From: Anaeromyxobacter oryzae
GTDB taxonomy: Bacteria; Myxococcota; Myxococcia; Myxococcales; Anaeromyxobacteraceae
Direction: 5' to 3'
NCBI RefSeq assembly: GCF_023169945.1
Contig: NZ_AP025591.1
Coordinates: 3,406,481 to 3,470,480 of the forward strand
DNA length: 64,000 nucleotides
Positions 29,315-37,746 of the stretch are shown piece by piece. The first letter of the stretch is position 1. Each line of letters begins with the position of its first letter. A program made the translations under genes and the position numbers. The notes under the pieces were generated by a model that was not told the DNA's origin, did no database searches, and saw only the letters and a program-made list of their open reading frames with translations.

Positions 29315-30211
29315 TTGCCCAACGTCCGCCCCCTCCGCGCGCCCGCGCGCCTCGCCCTCGCGGCGGCGCTGGCGCTCGCTGCCTGCCGCCCGCCGCGGAC
29401 GCCGCCGCCGGATCTGTCGCTCGACGCCGCGGCGCTCCGGGACCAGGTCCTCCGCTCCCAGGCGCGCCTCCGGAGCGTGTCGGGGACGGCGCGCGTCGGC
29501 GTCGACGCGCCCGGGGGGTCCGGCACCGTCTCGCAGTTCGTCGCGGCGGAGCGGCCGGATCGGGTGCACCTCGAGGTGCTCGACTTCTTCGGCAACGTGA
29601 CGGTCGTCCTCGTGGCGGGCGAGGGGCGCTTCGCGCTCTACGACGCGCGCGAGAAGGTGCTGTACCGCGGGGCCGCCACGCCGGAGAACCTCGCGCGGCT
29701 GCTCCCGGTCCCGATCCCGGCCGAGGACCTCGTCGCGATCCTCCTCGGCACGGCGCCGCTCGTCGACGGCACGCCGACGGCGGCCGTCCCGGGCGCCGGG
29801 TTCGTCACCCTCGAGCTCGCGCGGGGTGCCCTCACGCAGGCGCTCCGGGTCGGGTCCGACGCCGTCGTGGAGCGCTCGTCGCGGCGGGTCGCGGGAGGGC
29901 CCGGACCGGGGACCTACGACCTCCGGTTCGAGATCTTCCAGCAGCGGGCGGGCGTCTGGTTCCCCCGGCAGGTCGCGCTCCGGGCGGATTCGCCCAAGGT
30001 GAAGCTCGACCTCGCCTGGAAGGACGCCGAGGTGAACGGGGAGATCGACCCGAAGCTCTTCCGTCTCGAGCCCCCGCGCGGCGCCCGCGTGGTGGATCTC
30101 GGGGGCGACGAGGTCCTCCCCGGCACGCCGCCGAACCCCTTCCTTCCGCCGGCCGGCGCCGACCCCGCCGGGAGCGCGCCGGCGGGCGGTGGCCCGCCCG
30201 GCCGGGAATGA
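29315..30211 (+). CDS. DUF4292/LolB-like outer-membrane lipoprotein
   Basis: A 298-residue lipoprotein: signal peptide ending LAAC (cysteine near 24), then a half-barrel LolB/DUF4292-like fold. The stretches RLRSVSGTARVGVDAPGG and RVHLEVLDFFGNVTVVLV are characteristic, and the last 40 residues are a Pro/Gly-rich tail. Such proteins handle lipids or lipoproteins at the outer membrane, or help outer-membrane biogenesis. The start is TTG, 21 bases after the TatT-like gene. The next genes (ExbB/ExbD) supply energy to the outer membrane, which fits an envelope operon. Confidence 0.72.
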   Translation: MPNVRPLRAPARLALAAALALAACRPPRTPPPDLSLDAAALRDQVLRSQARLRSVSGTARVGVDAPGGSGTVSQFVAAERPDRVHLEVLDFFGNVTVVLVAGEGRFALYDAREKVLYRGAATPENLARLLPVPIPAEDLVAILLGTAPLVDGTPTAAVPGAGFVTLELARGALTQALRVGSDAVVERSSRRVAGGPGPGTYDLRFEIFQQRAGVWFPRQVALRADSPKVKLDLAWKDAEVNGEIDPKLFRLEPPRGARVVDLGGDEVLPGTPPNPFLPPAGADPAGSAPAGGGPPGRE

Positions 30212-30308
30212 CCTCGGCCGTCCGTACGTTCGCGCCGTCGATGGGCCCCCCGCGCTCGCCGGGCGGCCGTTACACTCCTCTCGCCGGGTTCGACCGGGAG
30301 AACACCAA

Positions 30309-31007
30309 GTGGAATTCAGCTACAGCTCGCTCCTCAAGACCGGGAGCGCCTCGATGTGGATCATCGTGGCGTGCTCGGTCATCGCGCTCGCCGTCGCCGT
30401 CGAGCGCGCGATCGCGCTGTTCGGCTTCACCGCGCGGGCGAAGAGCCTCGCCGACGCCGTGACGCGGGCGCTCTACCGGGGTGACCTCGAGGACGGGCGC
30501 GCCCAGTGCGAACGCTCCGGGTCCTCCGCCGCGGACGTGTTCCTCGCCGGCCTCGTCGCCGCCGCGCCCCGCGCGGGCCGCGGCCCGCCACCCGTCGAGA
30601 AGATCGTCGCGGCGGTGGAGCGCGAGCGGCAGCAGGTGAACCTGAAGCTCCGCCGGAACCTCTGGATCCTCGGCACCGTCGGCGCCACCGCGCCGTTCGT
30701 CGGCCTCTTCGGCACCGTGGTCGGCATCATGCACGCGTTCCGGCAGATGGCGTCGACCGGGCAGGGCGGGTTCGCGGTGGTCGCGGCGGGCATCTCCGAG
30801 GCCCTCGTCACGACCGCGGGCGGCATCGCGGTCGCCATCGAGGCCGTCGTGATCTTCAACTTCCTGAACGTCCACGTGCAGAAGCTCGCGCTGCAGCTGC
30901 GGCTCCTCACGGAGGAGTACCTCGAGATCCTGAAGGAGGTGCTCCCGACGCTCCGCACCGCCGGTGCCGACGCGTCGCCGCCGCTCCGGCCGGCGAAGGA
31001 GGGTTAG
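30309..31007 (+). CDS. exbB: ExbB/TolQ-type proton channel protein
   Basis: A 232-residue inner-membrane protein with three membrane helices (about 16-35, 120-145 and 168-190). The family motif lies in the second: TAPFVGLFGTVVGIMHAF. A long cytosolic segment with VERERQQVNLKLRRN joins helices 1 and 2. With ExbD it forms the proton-motive motor that drives TonB or Tol. The start is GTG (VEFSYSSLL). It overlaps none and is three bases before exbD. No TonB gene is adjacent, and Tol/Ton assignment cannot be settled here. Confidence 0.9.
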   Translation: MEFSYSSLLKTGSASMWIIVACSVIALAVAVERAIALFGFTARAKSLADAVTRALYRGDLEDGRAQCERSGSSAADVFLAGLVAAAPRAGRGPPPVEKIVAAVERERQQVNLKLRRNLWILGTVGATAPFVGLFGTVVGIMHAFRQMASTGQGGFAVVAAGISEALVTTAGGIAVAIEAVVIFNFLNVHVQKLALQLRLLTEEYLEILKEVLPTLRTAGADASPPLRPAKEG

Positions 31008-31010
31008 CCC

Positions 31011-31466
31011 GTGGCGATCGGCGGTCCGAACGGCGACGTGGGCGGCGACGACGAGGGCGGTGGCGGCGGCATCTTCGCCGACATCAACATCACCCCGCTC
31101 ACCGACATCTTCCTCGTCCTCCTCATCATCTTCATGGTGACGACCACCGCGATCGCGGAGGCCGGCCAGGAGAAGGGTGGGTTCAAGGTCAACCTGCCGA
31201 AGGGCGGGAAGGGCGAGGTCGCCCCGGTCCCGCAGGATCTCGCCGTGGCGATCCTCGCCGACGGCCGCGCGGTGGTCGGCGGGAAGGTGCTCGACGACGA
31301 CTCGCTGAAGGGCGTGTTCGGTGAGACGCACGGCCGGAACGCGGAGACGGTCGTCCTCGTGCAGGCGGACGCGGGCGTCCCGCACGGGCGGGTCGTGCAG
31401 GTGATGGAGCTCGCGCGCGGCGTCGGCCTCTCCCGCCTCGCCATCGCGACCCGCGCCGGGCAGTGA
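31011..31466 (+). CDS. exbD: ExbD/TolR-type motor protein
   Basis: A 151-residue single-pass protein. The N-terminal Gly/Asp-rich stretch is followed by INITPLTDIFLVLLIIFMVTT, where the membrane aspartate (D in PLTD) carries protons in ExbD/TolR. The periplasmic domain (about 60-151) ends in LSRLAIATRAGQ. Starts with GTG behind an AAGGAGGG site that lies in the end of exbB, so the two are translated together. Confidence 0.92.
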   Translation: MAIGGPNGDVGGDDEGGGGGIFADINITPLTDIFLVLLIIFMVTTTAIAEAGQEKGGFKVNLPKGGKGEVAPVPQDLAVAILADGRAVVGGKVLDDDSLKGVFGETHGRNAETVVLVQADAGVPHGRVVQVMELARGVGLSRLAIATRAGQ

Positions 31467-31543
31467 CCGCCTGCGCGTCCCCTCGGGCGCGCACCCGGTG
31501 TCGCTCGACGGCGTCCGCGGCGCGGAGGTAGGATCGCCCCGCC

Positions 31544-32614
31544 ATGACCGCCGCCCCGAAGAAGCGGCTCGGTGAGATCCTCCTCGAGTCCGGCATCATC
31601 GACGCGACGCAGCTCCAGGCGGCCCTCGGCCATCAGCGCCAGTGGGGCGTCCGCATCGGTCAGGCGCTCGTCGACCTGAAGCTCGCGACCGAGGCCGACA
31701 TCGTGGAGGCGCTCGCGAAGAAGTTCGGGTTCGAGGTCGCCCGGCTCGACGCGCTCGAGCCGTACGCGTTCGAGCAGGCGCTGAAGCTCGTCCCCCGCGA
31801 GTTCGCGACGCGCAACAACGTGTTCCCGATGGGCGCGGACACGAGCTCGATCCGGGTGGCGATGTCGGACCCGACGAACCTCGCGGTCGTCGACGAGCTG
31901 CGGTTCCGGACCGGACGGCGCGTGAGCGTCTGCATCGGCGGAGATCGCGAGATCGCCGCGGCCCTGCAGCTGCACTACCCCACGGCCGGCGGCGCGGTGG
32001 AGGCCATCGCGCTCGACCTCGACGTCGACGATCTCGGCGGCGAGCCGGTGCTGGATGCCTTCGGAGGCGGCTCGAACGAGGCGTTCGAGGCGTTCTTCGG
32101 CAGTGGCCCTGCGCTGGCGCCGACCGCGCCGGCCCCCGCCCGCGCCCCCGTTCGCGCCGACCCGGTCGAGGAGCGAACCGCCGGACCGGCGCCTGCGACG
32201 TGGGCCGCGCCCGCGCCGTCTCCCGCTCCCGTTCGCCCGGAGCCCGTCGAGGCGCGACCCGCCCGAGCGCCCGCGGCGCCCGTCGCTCCGCCCGCGCCCG
32301 TCGCTGCGGAAGAGCCGCCGGAGCTGACGCCGTATCCGTTCGAGGCCGAGCTCCAGGCCGAGCTCGAGGGCGACGCAGTGCTCGCGACCGACCTCGCCCC
32401 CGCGGACGAGCCCGCCGAGGGCGATCCCTCCGCGCGCCCGCTCACCGAGGCGGAGCGCGAGATCCTCGACGCGCTCGACCGTCTCGCCGGCGGCGCCCCC
32501 GCCGAGCCCGACATCGTGAAGCCCGCCCAGGCGATGGCGGCGATGATCCGGCTGCTGATCCGCCGCGGGTTCGTCACCGAGCAGGAGTTCCTGGACGAGC
32601 TGCTGCGGAGGTGA
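31544..32614 (+). CDS. Stand-alone MshEN (GspE N-terminal) domain protein
   Basis: A 356-residue protein. The N-terminal 140 residues match the MshEN/GspE-N domain: LGEILLESGIIDATQLQAAL, then LVDLKLATEADIVEALAKKFGFE, then a second half with VRVAMSDPTN-like spacing and VVDELRFRTGRRV. In type II secretion and type IV pili, this domain sits in front of an ATPase and can bind c-di-GMP. No ATPase follows. The Pro/Ala linker (about 175-265) leads to a C-terminal acidic segment ending in LIRRGFVTEQEFLDELLRR. It may be a c-di-GMP effector; a GGDEF protein sits elsewhere in the window. Confidence 0.8.
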   Translation: MTAAPKKRLGEILLESGIIDATQLQAALGHQRQWGVRIGQALVDLKLATEADIVEALAKKFGFEVARLDALEPYAFEQALKLVPREFATRNNVFPMGADTSSIRVAMSDPTNLAVVDELRFRTGRRVSVCIGGDREIAAALQLHYPTAGGAVEAIALDLDVDDLGGEPVLDAFGGGSNEAFEAFFGSGPALAPTAPAPARAPVRADPVEERTAGPAPATWAAPAPSPAPVRPEPVEARPARAPAAPVAPPAPVAAEEPPELTPYPFEAELQAELEGDAVLATDLAPADEPAEGDPSARPLTEAEREILDALDRLAGGAPAEPDIVKPAQAMAAMIRLLIRRGFVTEQEFLDELLRR

Positions 32615-32638
32615 CCGCCGCGGGACGGTGCGTCACGC

Positions 32639-33016
32639 TCAGTTGAGCGCGCCCGGCACCACCAGCGGAAACGGCGCGATCTCGGCGTCGAACGAGCTCC
32701 CGTCGTCGCGCACCATCCGGTAGGTCCCGTGCATCGAGCCGTGCGGCGTCTCGAGGATGCAGAAGCTCGTGTACTCGAACTCCTCGCCGGCGGTCAGGTA
32801 GGGCTGGTGGCCGACGACGCCCTCGCCCGCGACCTCCTCGAGCTCGCCGTTGGCGTCGGTGACGATCCAGTGCCGCGCCACGAGCCGCGCGGCCGCCTCG
32901 CCGTCGTTGGCGATCTTCACCGTGTACGTGAAGAGGTACTTGCCGGGCTCGGACCGGTCCGGCCGGTACGCGCTCCGCACCTGGACGCGGATCCCCTGGG
33001 TCACGGCGCTCGACAC
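32639..33016 (-). CDS. apaG: ApaG domain protein
   Basis: A 125-residue ApaG protein. Typical parts: VQVRSAYRPDRSEPGKYLFTYTVKIANDGE and ARHWIVTDANGELEEVAGEGVVGHQPYL, then FEYTSFCILETPHGSMHGTY. ApaG is a small beta-sandwich linked to Co/Mg handling and to an F-box-like role in eukaryotes; its exact bacterial function is not settled. GTG start. Opposite strand to its neighbours. Confidence 0.94.
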   Translation of the reverse strand: MSSAVTQGIRVQVRSAYRPDRSEPGKYLFTYTVKIANDGEAAARLVARHWIVTDANGELEEVAGEGVVGHQPYLTAGEEFEYTSFCILETPHGSMHGTYRMVRDDGSSFDAEIAPFPLVVPGALN

Positions 33017-33066
33017 GCACGGGGGTTATAACGCGCGCGCACCCTCCCGCCCGTCGAGCGCCCACC

Positions 33067-33924
33067 GTGGATGTGCCTGCCCTGATCGCGTCCGCCCCGC
33101 CGCACCCGCGCCGCGTGGTCTGCCTGACGGAGGAGACCACCGAGACGCTGTACCGGATCGGGGCGGACGACCTCGTCGTGGGCGTCTCCGGGTTCACAGT
33201 CCGTCCACCGGAGGCGCGCCGGAAGCCGCACGTCTCGTCCTTCCTGTCCGCGGACCTCGAGGCCATCGTCGCGCTCCGCCCGGACCTCGTGGTGGGGTTC
33301 TCGGACCTGCAGGCGGACATCGCGCGCGACCTCGTCCGCCGCGGCGTCGCGGTGCTCGTCACGAACCAGCGCTCGATCGCGGAGATCCTCCAGACGATCC
33401 GGCTCGTCACGGCCGCGGTCGGCCGGGGCGCCGAGGGGGCCGCGCTCGCGGACCGGCTCGCCGCCGGTCTCGCCGAATTCGCGGACGGCGCGGCTGCGCT
33501 GCCCCGCCGGCCCCGCGTGTTCTTCGAGGAGTGGCCGGATCCGCTCATCGCCGGCATCCGCTGGGTCTCGGAGCTGGTCGAGCTCGTGGGGGGCGAGGAC
33601 GTCTGCGCCGACAGCCGCGCGTCGCACGCCGCGAGGGGCCGCATCCAGGACCCGCTCGAGGTGGCGCGGCGCGACCCGGACGTCGTCGTGGCGAGCTGGT
33701 GCGGGAAGAAGGCGCGGCGCGAGGTCATCGCGGGCCGTCCCGGGTTCGCGGCGGTCCGGGCGGTGAGGGACGATCAGCTGTACGAGGTGAAGAGCGCGAT
33801 CATCCTGCAGCCGGGCCCCGCGGCGCTCGAGGACGGCGCCCGCGCGCTCGCCCGGATCGTGGCCGCGGTGGCCCGGGGCGAGCGGCTGCCGGCCCGCCGC
33901 GCCGGCGATCTCCGGGGCGCGTGA
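33067..33924 (+). CDS. BtuF/FepB-like substrate-binding domain without signal peptide
   Basis: A 285-residue protein of the ABC-transporter periplasmic-binding (BtuF/cobalamin) family: PRRVVCLTEETTETLYRIGADDLVVGVS, then LRPDLVVGFSDLQADI, then EEWPDPLIAGIRWVSELVELVGG. It lacks a signal peptide or lipobox, starting VDVPALIASAPPHPRR. No permease or ATPase is adjacent. A cytosolic cobalamin- or metal-binding role is possible. It starts with GTG, and the stop overlaps the sirtuin leader (translational coupling). Confidence 0.8.
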   Translation: MDVPALIASAPPHPRRVVCLTEETTETLYRIGADDLVVGVSGFTVRPPEARRKPHVSSFLSADLEAIVALRPDLVVGFSDLQADIARDLVRRGVAVLVTNQRSIAEILQTIRLVTAAVGRGAEGAALADRLAAGLAEFADGAAALPRRPRVFFEEWPDPLIAGIRWVSELVELVGGEDVCADSRASHAARGRIQDPLEVARRDPDVVVASWCGKKARREVIAGRPGFAAVRAVRDDQLYEVKSAIILQPGPAALEDGARALARIVAAVARGERLPARRAGDLRGA

Positions 33925-33929
33925 AGGTT

Positions 33930-34769
33930 ATGCTCCACCCCATGGACGAGAAGCTCGCGGGCATCCTCTCCGAGATCCGCCGCCGGCAGGGGCGCGTGGT
34001 CGTGCTCACCGGCGCGGGGATCTCGGCCGAGAGCGGGATCCCCACCTTCCGCGGCGTGGAGGGGTACTGGGTGGTCGGGTCGCGGAACTACATGCCGCAG
34101 GAGATGGCGACCCGGGCGATGTTCGACGAGGCACCGGAGGAGGTCTGGCGCTGGTACCTGTACCGGTTCGGCGTGTGCAAGGACGCGTCGCCGAACGCGG
34201 GGCACCACGCGCTCGTTCGCCTCGAGAGCGCCCTCGGCGATCGCTTCACGCTCGTGACCCAGAACATCGACGGGCTGCACCGGCGCGCCGGCTCGCGGCG
34301 CGTCTTCTGCATCCACGGCGACGCGGCCTGGGTCCGGTGCGCGGCCGACTGCGGCGTGGGCCTCCTCGACCTGCCTCCGTTCCCGCCCCGCACGAAGGAC
34401 CAGCCCTTCACCGGGGACGAGCGCCGGAAGCTCACCTGCCCGCGCTGCGGCGGGTGGCTCCGCCCGCACGTGCTCTGGTTCGACGAGTGCTACGACGAGG
34501 CCAACTACCGGATGGACAGCGCGCTGCGCGCCGCCGGCGCCGCCGATCTCCTCCTCGTGGTCGGGACGAGCGGGGCCACGAACCTCCCGATGCAGATCGG
34601 CCAGCTGGTGTTCATGCGCGGCGCGGCGATGGTGGACGTGAACCCCGAGGAGAACCCGTTCTCCGAGCTGGCCGAGCGATCGCCGCTCGGTCACTTCGCG
34701 CGCGGCAGCGCCTGCGAGCGGCTGCCGGAGATCGTCGCGGCGCTCGGGGCGACGTCCTCGAGCGCCTAG
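33930..34769 (+). CDS. Sir2-family NAD-dependent deacylase
   Basis: A 279-residue sirtuin. The NAD site has VVLTGAGISAESGIPTFRG; the catalytic core TQNIDGLHRRAGS is followed by the histidine in CIHGDAAW. Zinc is held by CAAD-C... and CPRC (two pairs in a 55-residue span). The closing GTSGATNLPMQIG and VDVNPEENPF are conserved. It removes acetyl or acyl groups from lysines. ATG at 33930 is used; a GTG further upstream overlaps the preceding stop, and an ATG at 33942 has a better-spaced AAGG, so the start is uncertain by four residues. Its stop overlaps the opposite gene. Confidence 0.9.
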   Translation: MLHPMDEKLAGILSEIRRRQGRVVVLTGAGISAESGIPTFRGVEGYWVVGSRNYMPQEMATRAMFDEAPEEVWRWYLYRFGVCKDASPNAGHHALVRLESALGDRFTLVTQNIDGLHRRAGSRRVFCIHGDAAWVRCAADCGVGLLDLPPFPPRTKDQPFTGDERRKLTCPRCGGWLRPHVLWFDECYDEANYRMDSALRAAGAADLLLVVGTSGATNLPMQIGQLVFMRGAAMVDVNPEENPFSELAERSPLGHFARGSACERLPEIVAALGATSSSA

Positions 34770-35311
34770 CCGCGGACGTCCGCGCCGGCGTCGCCGCGGA
34801 ACGCCTCGAGGCGTGCGATCCAGCTCGCGGAGAGCCCGGCGGCGCGGGCGCCGCGGACGAGCGCGTCGAGGTAGGCCGGGGCCGGGACCCCGTCCGACGC
34901 GAGCCGGCGGGAGGTCGCGGCGCGGTACGCGACGGCGTCCACCTCGGTCCCGTCCGTGGTCCGCACCTTCACCGGCACCGGTTCGTAGAGGCCGGAGAGG
35001 GCGCCCTCCTTGTGATCGACGAGGCCGCGGGCGCCGCCCGGCATCGGCACCGCGAGCCCCTCGACGACCTCGCCGGGCGCCTCGGCGAGGCTCGCCACCG
35101 CGCCGCCCCAGTGGCGCGAGACCACGTCGAACGCGAGGCGGAACCCGGCGAGGCGCGCCGGCCGCCCGCGCCCGAGGTCGGGGGTGTCGTAGCCGTGCTC
35201 GCGGGCCCAGGCCGAGAACGCCTCGCCATCTAGCGACGAGCCGTACACGAACCACACGAACCCTGGTCCGGCCGGGGCCTCGTGCGCCTTGCCGAACACG
35301 GGGAGCGCCAT
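34766..35311 (-). CDS. Gamma-glutamylcyclotransferase-like protein
   Basis: A 181-residue GGCT/AIG2-family protein. The N-terminal VWFVYGSSLD gives the YGS loop; LAGFRLAFDVVSRHWGGAVASL follows, with the catalytic glutamate expected in the EGLAVPM region. In this family the enzymes release 5-oxoproline from gamma-glutamyl compounds; substrate unproven. Its stop codon shares bases with the sirtuin stop (CTAG), a convergent arrangement that leaves no spacer. Confidence 0.75.
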   Translation of the reverse strand: MALPVFGKAHEAPAGPGFVWFVYGSSLDGEAFSAWAREHGYDTPDLGRGRPARLAGFRLAFDVVSRHWGGAVASLAEAPGEVVEGLAVPMPGGARGLVDHKEGALSGLYEPVPVKVRTTDGTEVDAVAYRAATSRRLASDGVPAPAYLDALVRGARAAGLSASWIARLEAFRGDAGADVRG

Positions 35312-35342
35312 GCGCTCTCAGTAACACCGTCCGGGTCGCGCG

Positions 35343-37649
35343 TCACCGCCCGGCGGGGCTCCCCGAGAGGACGATCTCGAGGCCGCGGCTCTCGCCCGCG
35401 GCCAGACGGACCAGCGCCTCGCCGCGCCGGCCGTCGTCGGCGACCACCGACAGCCGCAGCGGCTCGCCCGGGAGGTCGCCGAGGGCGAAGCGGTCGCCGG
35501 TGAACCGGTGGACGTCCACGGTGCGCCAGCCCTCCGGGGTGGGCTGGGAAGTCACCTCCAGCGTGAATCCCTTCACGGCGCGCCCACCCGCGCGGACCAC
35601 GCCGTCGACGGCGGCGCCGGGCGCGAGCGTCACGACGACCTCGCCCGAGGCCGGGATGGGGCCGGTGTAGGCGCCGGCCCGGCCGCCGTTCCGGGCCCGG
35701 AGCGTCACCGGCCGGTCGCCGAGGCCCAGGCCGGGCGCGAGCCGCACCCGGCCGTCCTCGCCGGCGGTGAGCGCGAGCGCGATCCTCGGGTCGTCGGGAC
35801 GGGATACCGTCACGATGGCGCCAGCGGAAGGCGCTCCGCCGGGCTCCACGATCGAGATCTCGGTGCCCTCCTCCACCGGCGCGGCCGCGAGCGTGAGGTC
35901 CAGGCGGGTCGTGAGCCGCGGCTCGACGCGCACGAACGCCGGCGGGACGCGGAGGTCCGCGGAGGCGGCCTCCGAGGGCGCAGCGTGGACGCGGTACTCG
36001 CCGGCGGGGACCACGAGGCCATAGTTGCCCGAGGCGTCGGCGAGCGTGCGCGCCACCTGCGAGGTGCCGAGCCCGGCCCGGAGCGGCACGGCGACGACCG
36101 CCGTCCCGAGCGGCGGCCGCTTCCCGTCCGCCACGACGCGGCCGGCGAGGACGCCCGCGGGCGCCACGAAGAAGTCCATCCGCACCGCCCGGCCGGGCGC
36201 GACGCGCACCGCCCGCGCGTCGCCGACCAGCGCGCCCTCCTCCGACGCGACCAGCTCCGCCCGCCCGGCCTCGAGGCCGTCGATCCGGTAGCGGCCGTCG
36301 AAGTCGCTCCGCACCTCGAGCGGGAGGGTGCGCTCGAGCCCGTCGCCGCGCGACACCACCCGGACGCGGGCGCCCGAGAGCGGATGGCCGGCAGGATCCG
36401 CGACCGCGCCCTCGATGGCGCCCGTCGCGGCGAGCGTCGCGGTCACGGGGAACCGCTGGCCGGCGGCGAGCGTGACGCCGCCGAGGCGCGCCGGGCTCGC
36501 GCCGGCGGCCGAGACCGACAGGTCGTACGCGCCCGGGGCGACGTCGCGCAGCGTGAAGCGCCCGTCCGCGCCCGCCGCCGTCCGGGCGACGCGCCCGCCC
36601 GCGTCGTGGCGGAGCAGCACGACGTCCGCGCCCGCGGCCGGCGCGCCGTCGGCGCGGACGGCGACGCCGTCGAGGACTGCCGCCGGCCCGAGCCGGAGCG
36701 CGAGGCCGCGCGCCGTCCCGCCCGGCCCGACGGCGACGGCCGCGTCGAGCGCGCCTGCCTCCCCCGGAGCGGCCGCGAGCAGCGCGTACTCGCCCGCGGG
36801 CACCGCCAGCACGAACCGCCCCGACGCGTCCGCGATCGCGCTCGCCGCGTGGGCACGGGAGACGGCGCGGACGGTCGCGCCCGTTGCGGGCCGCCCGCTC
36901 GCGAGCGCCACCTCTCCGGAGAGGGTCGCGAGCGGCTCGAGCTCGACGGCGAGCGGCGCGGCCCGCGGCACGGCCACCCGCTCGACGCGGACCGGGTGGA
37001 GACCGGGCGCGCCGACGAGCACGGTCCACGTGCCGGGCGCGAGGCCCTCGGCGCTGAACCGGCCGTCGCCGTCCGCGACGACGGACACGGACTCCTCGGG
37101 GGGCGCGTCGAGCGCGGTCAGGACGCGGGCGCCGGCGGGGACGAGCGTCACGCGGGCCGCCACGGGCGTCCCCGCGCCGCGCACGCGGACGACGCCGTCG
37201 AGGGCGGCCGGCGGCGCGAGCGCCACCTCGACGTGCGTCGCCTCGGCGCCCGGGGCGCGGATGAGCTCCGCGACTCCGGTCGCGAGCCCCGGCGCGCGGA
37301 CCGCCACGAGGTACGCGCCGGGCCGGGAGGGCACGCGCGCGAGCCCATCCGCGCCGGTCCGGCCCGAGCCGGCCCGGCGCCAGCCGGGGTCCTCGCCTCC
37401 GATCGCGCGGTAGAGCCGGACGTCGGCGGTCCCCTGCGGCTCGCCGCCCGCGGTGACCCGCACCACGGCGACGCCCTCGCCGGCGGCGGCGGGCGGATCG
37501 GCGAGGCTCGACGGCGGCGCCGCGGGCGCGGGCGCCGCCGCGAGCGGGCTCACCTGCCCCTCGCGCGGCAGCTGCACGACGACGAACACCGCGGCGAGCA
37601 CGGCGGCGACGAGGACGCCGCCCAGGACCACGATCGGCCGGACGCGCAT
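35343..37649 (-). CDS. Membrane-anchored protein with many carboxypeptidase-regulatory-like (Ig-like) repeats
   Basis: A 768-residue protein with a short basic start, one membrane helix (about 6-22, IVVLGGVLVAAVLAAVFVVV) and then about seven beta-sandwich units of 80-90 residues, each with a G-x-V-x-x-x-G-x-P-x-x-G-A-x-V pattern and a closing G-x-Y/F. Examples: SGEVALASGRPATGATVRAV and EGAVADPAGHPLSGARVRVV. This is the CarboxypepD_reg-like fold common in bacterial surface proteins. The start was placed at 37649 because GGGAGG lies a few bases before it; a longer reading has no such site. Role: surface or adhesive scaffold, inferred. Confidence 0.75.
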   Translation of the reverse strand: MRVRPIVVLGGVLVAAVLAAVFVVVQLPREGQVSPLAAAPAPAAPPSSLADPPAAAGEGVAVVRVTAGGEPQGTADVRLYRAIGGEDPGWRRAGSGRTGADGLARVPSRPGAYLVAVRAPGLATGVAELIRAPGAEATHVEVALAPPAALDGVVRVRGAGTPVAARVTLVPAGARVLTALDAPPEESVSVVADGDGRFSAEGLAPGTWTVLVGAPGLHPVRVERVAVPRAAPLAVELEPLATLSGEVALASGRPATGATVRAVSRAHAASAIADASGRFVLAVPAGEYALLAAAPGEAGALDAAVAVGPGGTARGLALRLGPAAVLDGVAVRADGAPAAGADVVLLRHDAGGRVARTAAGADGRFTLRDVAPGAYDLSVSAAGASPARLGGVTLAAGQRFPVTATLAATGAIEGAVADPAGHPLSGARVRVVSRGDGLERTLPLEVRSDFDGRYRIDGLEAGRAELVASEEGALVGDARAVRVAPGRAVRMDFFVAPAGVLAGRVVADGKRPPLGTAVVAVPLRAGLGTSQVARTLADASGNYGLVVPAGEYRVHAAPSEAASADLRVPPAFVRVEPRLTTRLDLTLAAAPVEEGTEISIVEPGGAPSAGAIVTVSRPDDPRIALALTAGEDGRVRLAPGLGLGDRPVTLRARNGGRAGAYTGPIPASGEVVVTLAPGAAVDGVVRAGGRAVKGFTLEVTSQPTPEGWRTVDVHRFTGDRFALGDLPGEPLRLSVVADDGRRGEALVRLAAGESRGLEIVLSGSPAGR

Positions 37650-37746
37650 GGAGAGCCTCCCTGGACCGCGAAGCGTAGACCAGAGCCGGCGCGCGGACAG
37701 GACCCCGGGCGGGCCGCCCGTCCTCACCTTCCGTCAATCGCCCCGC

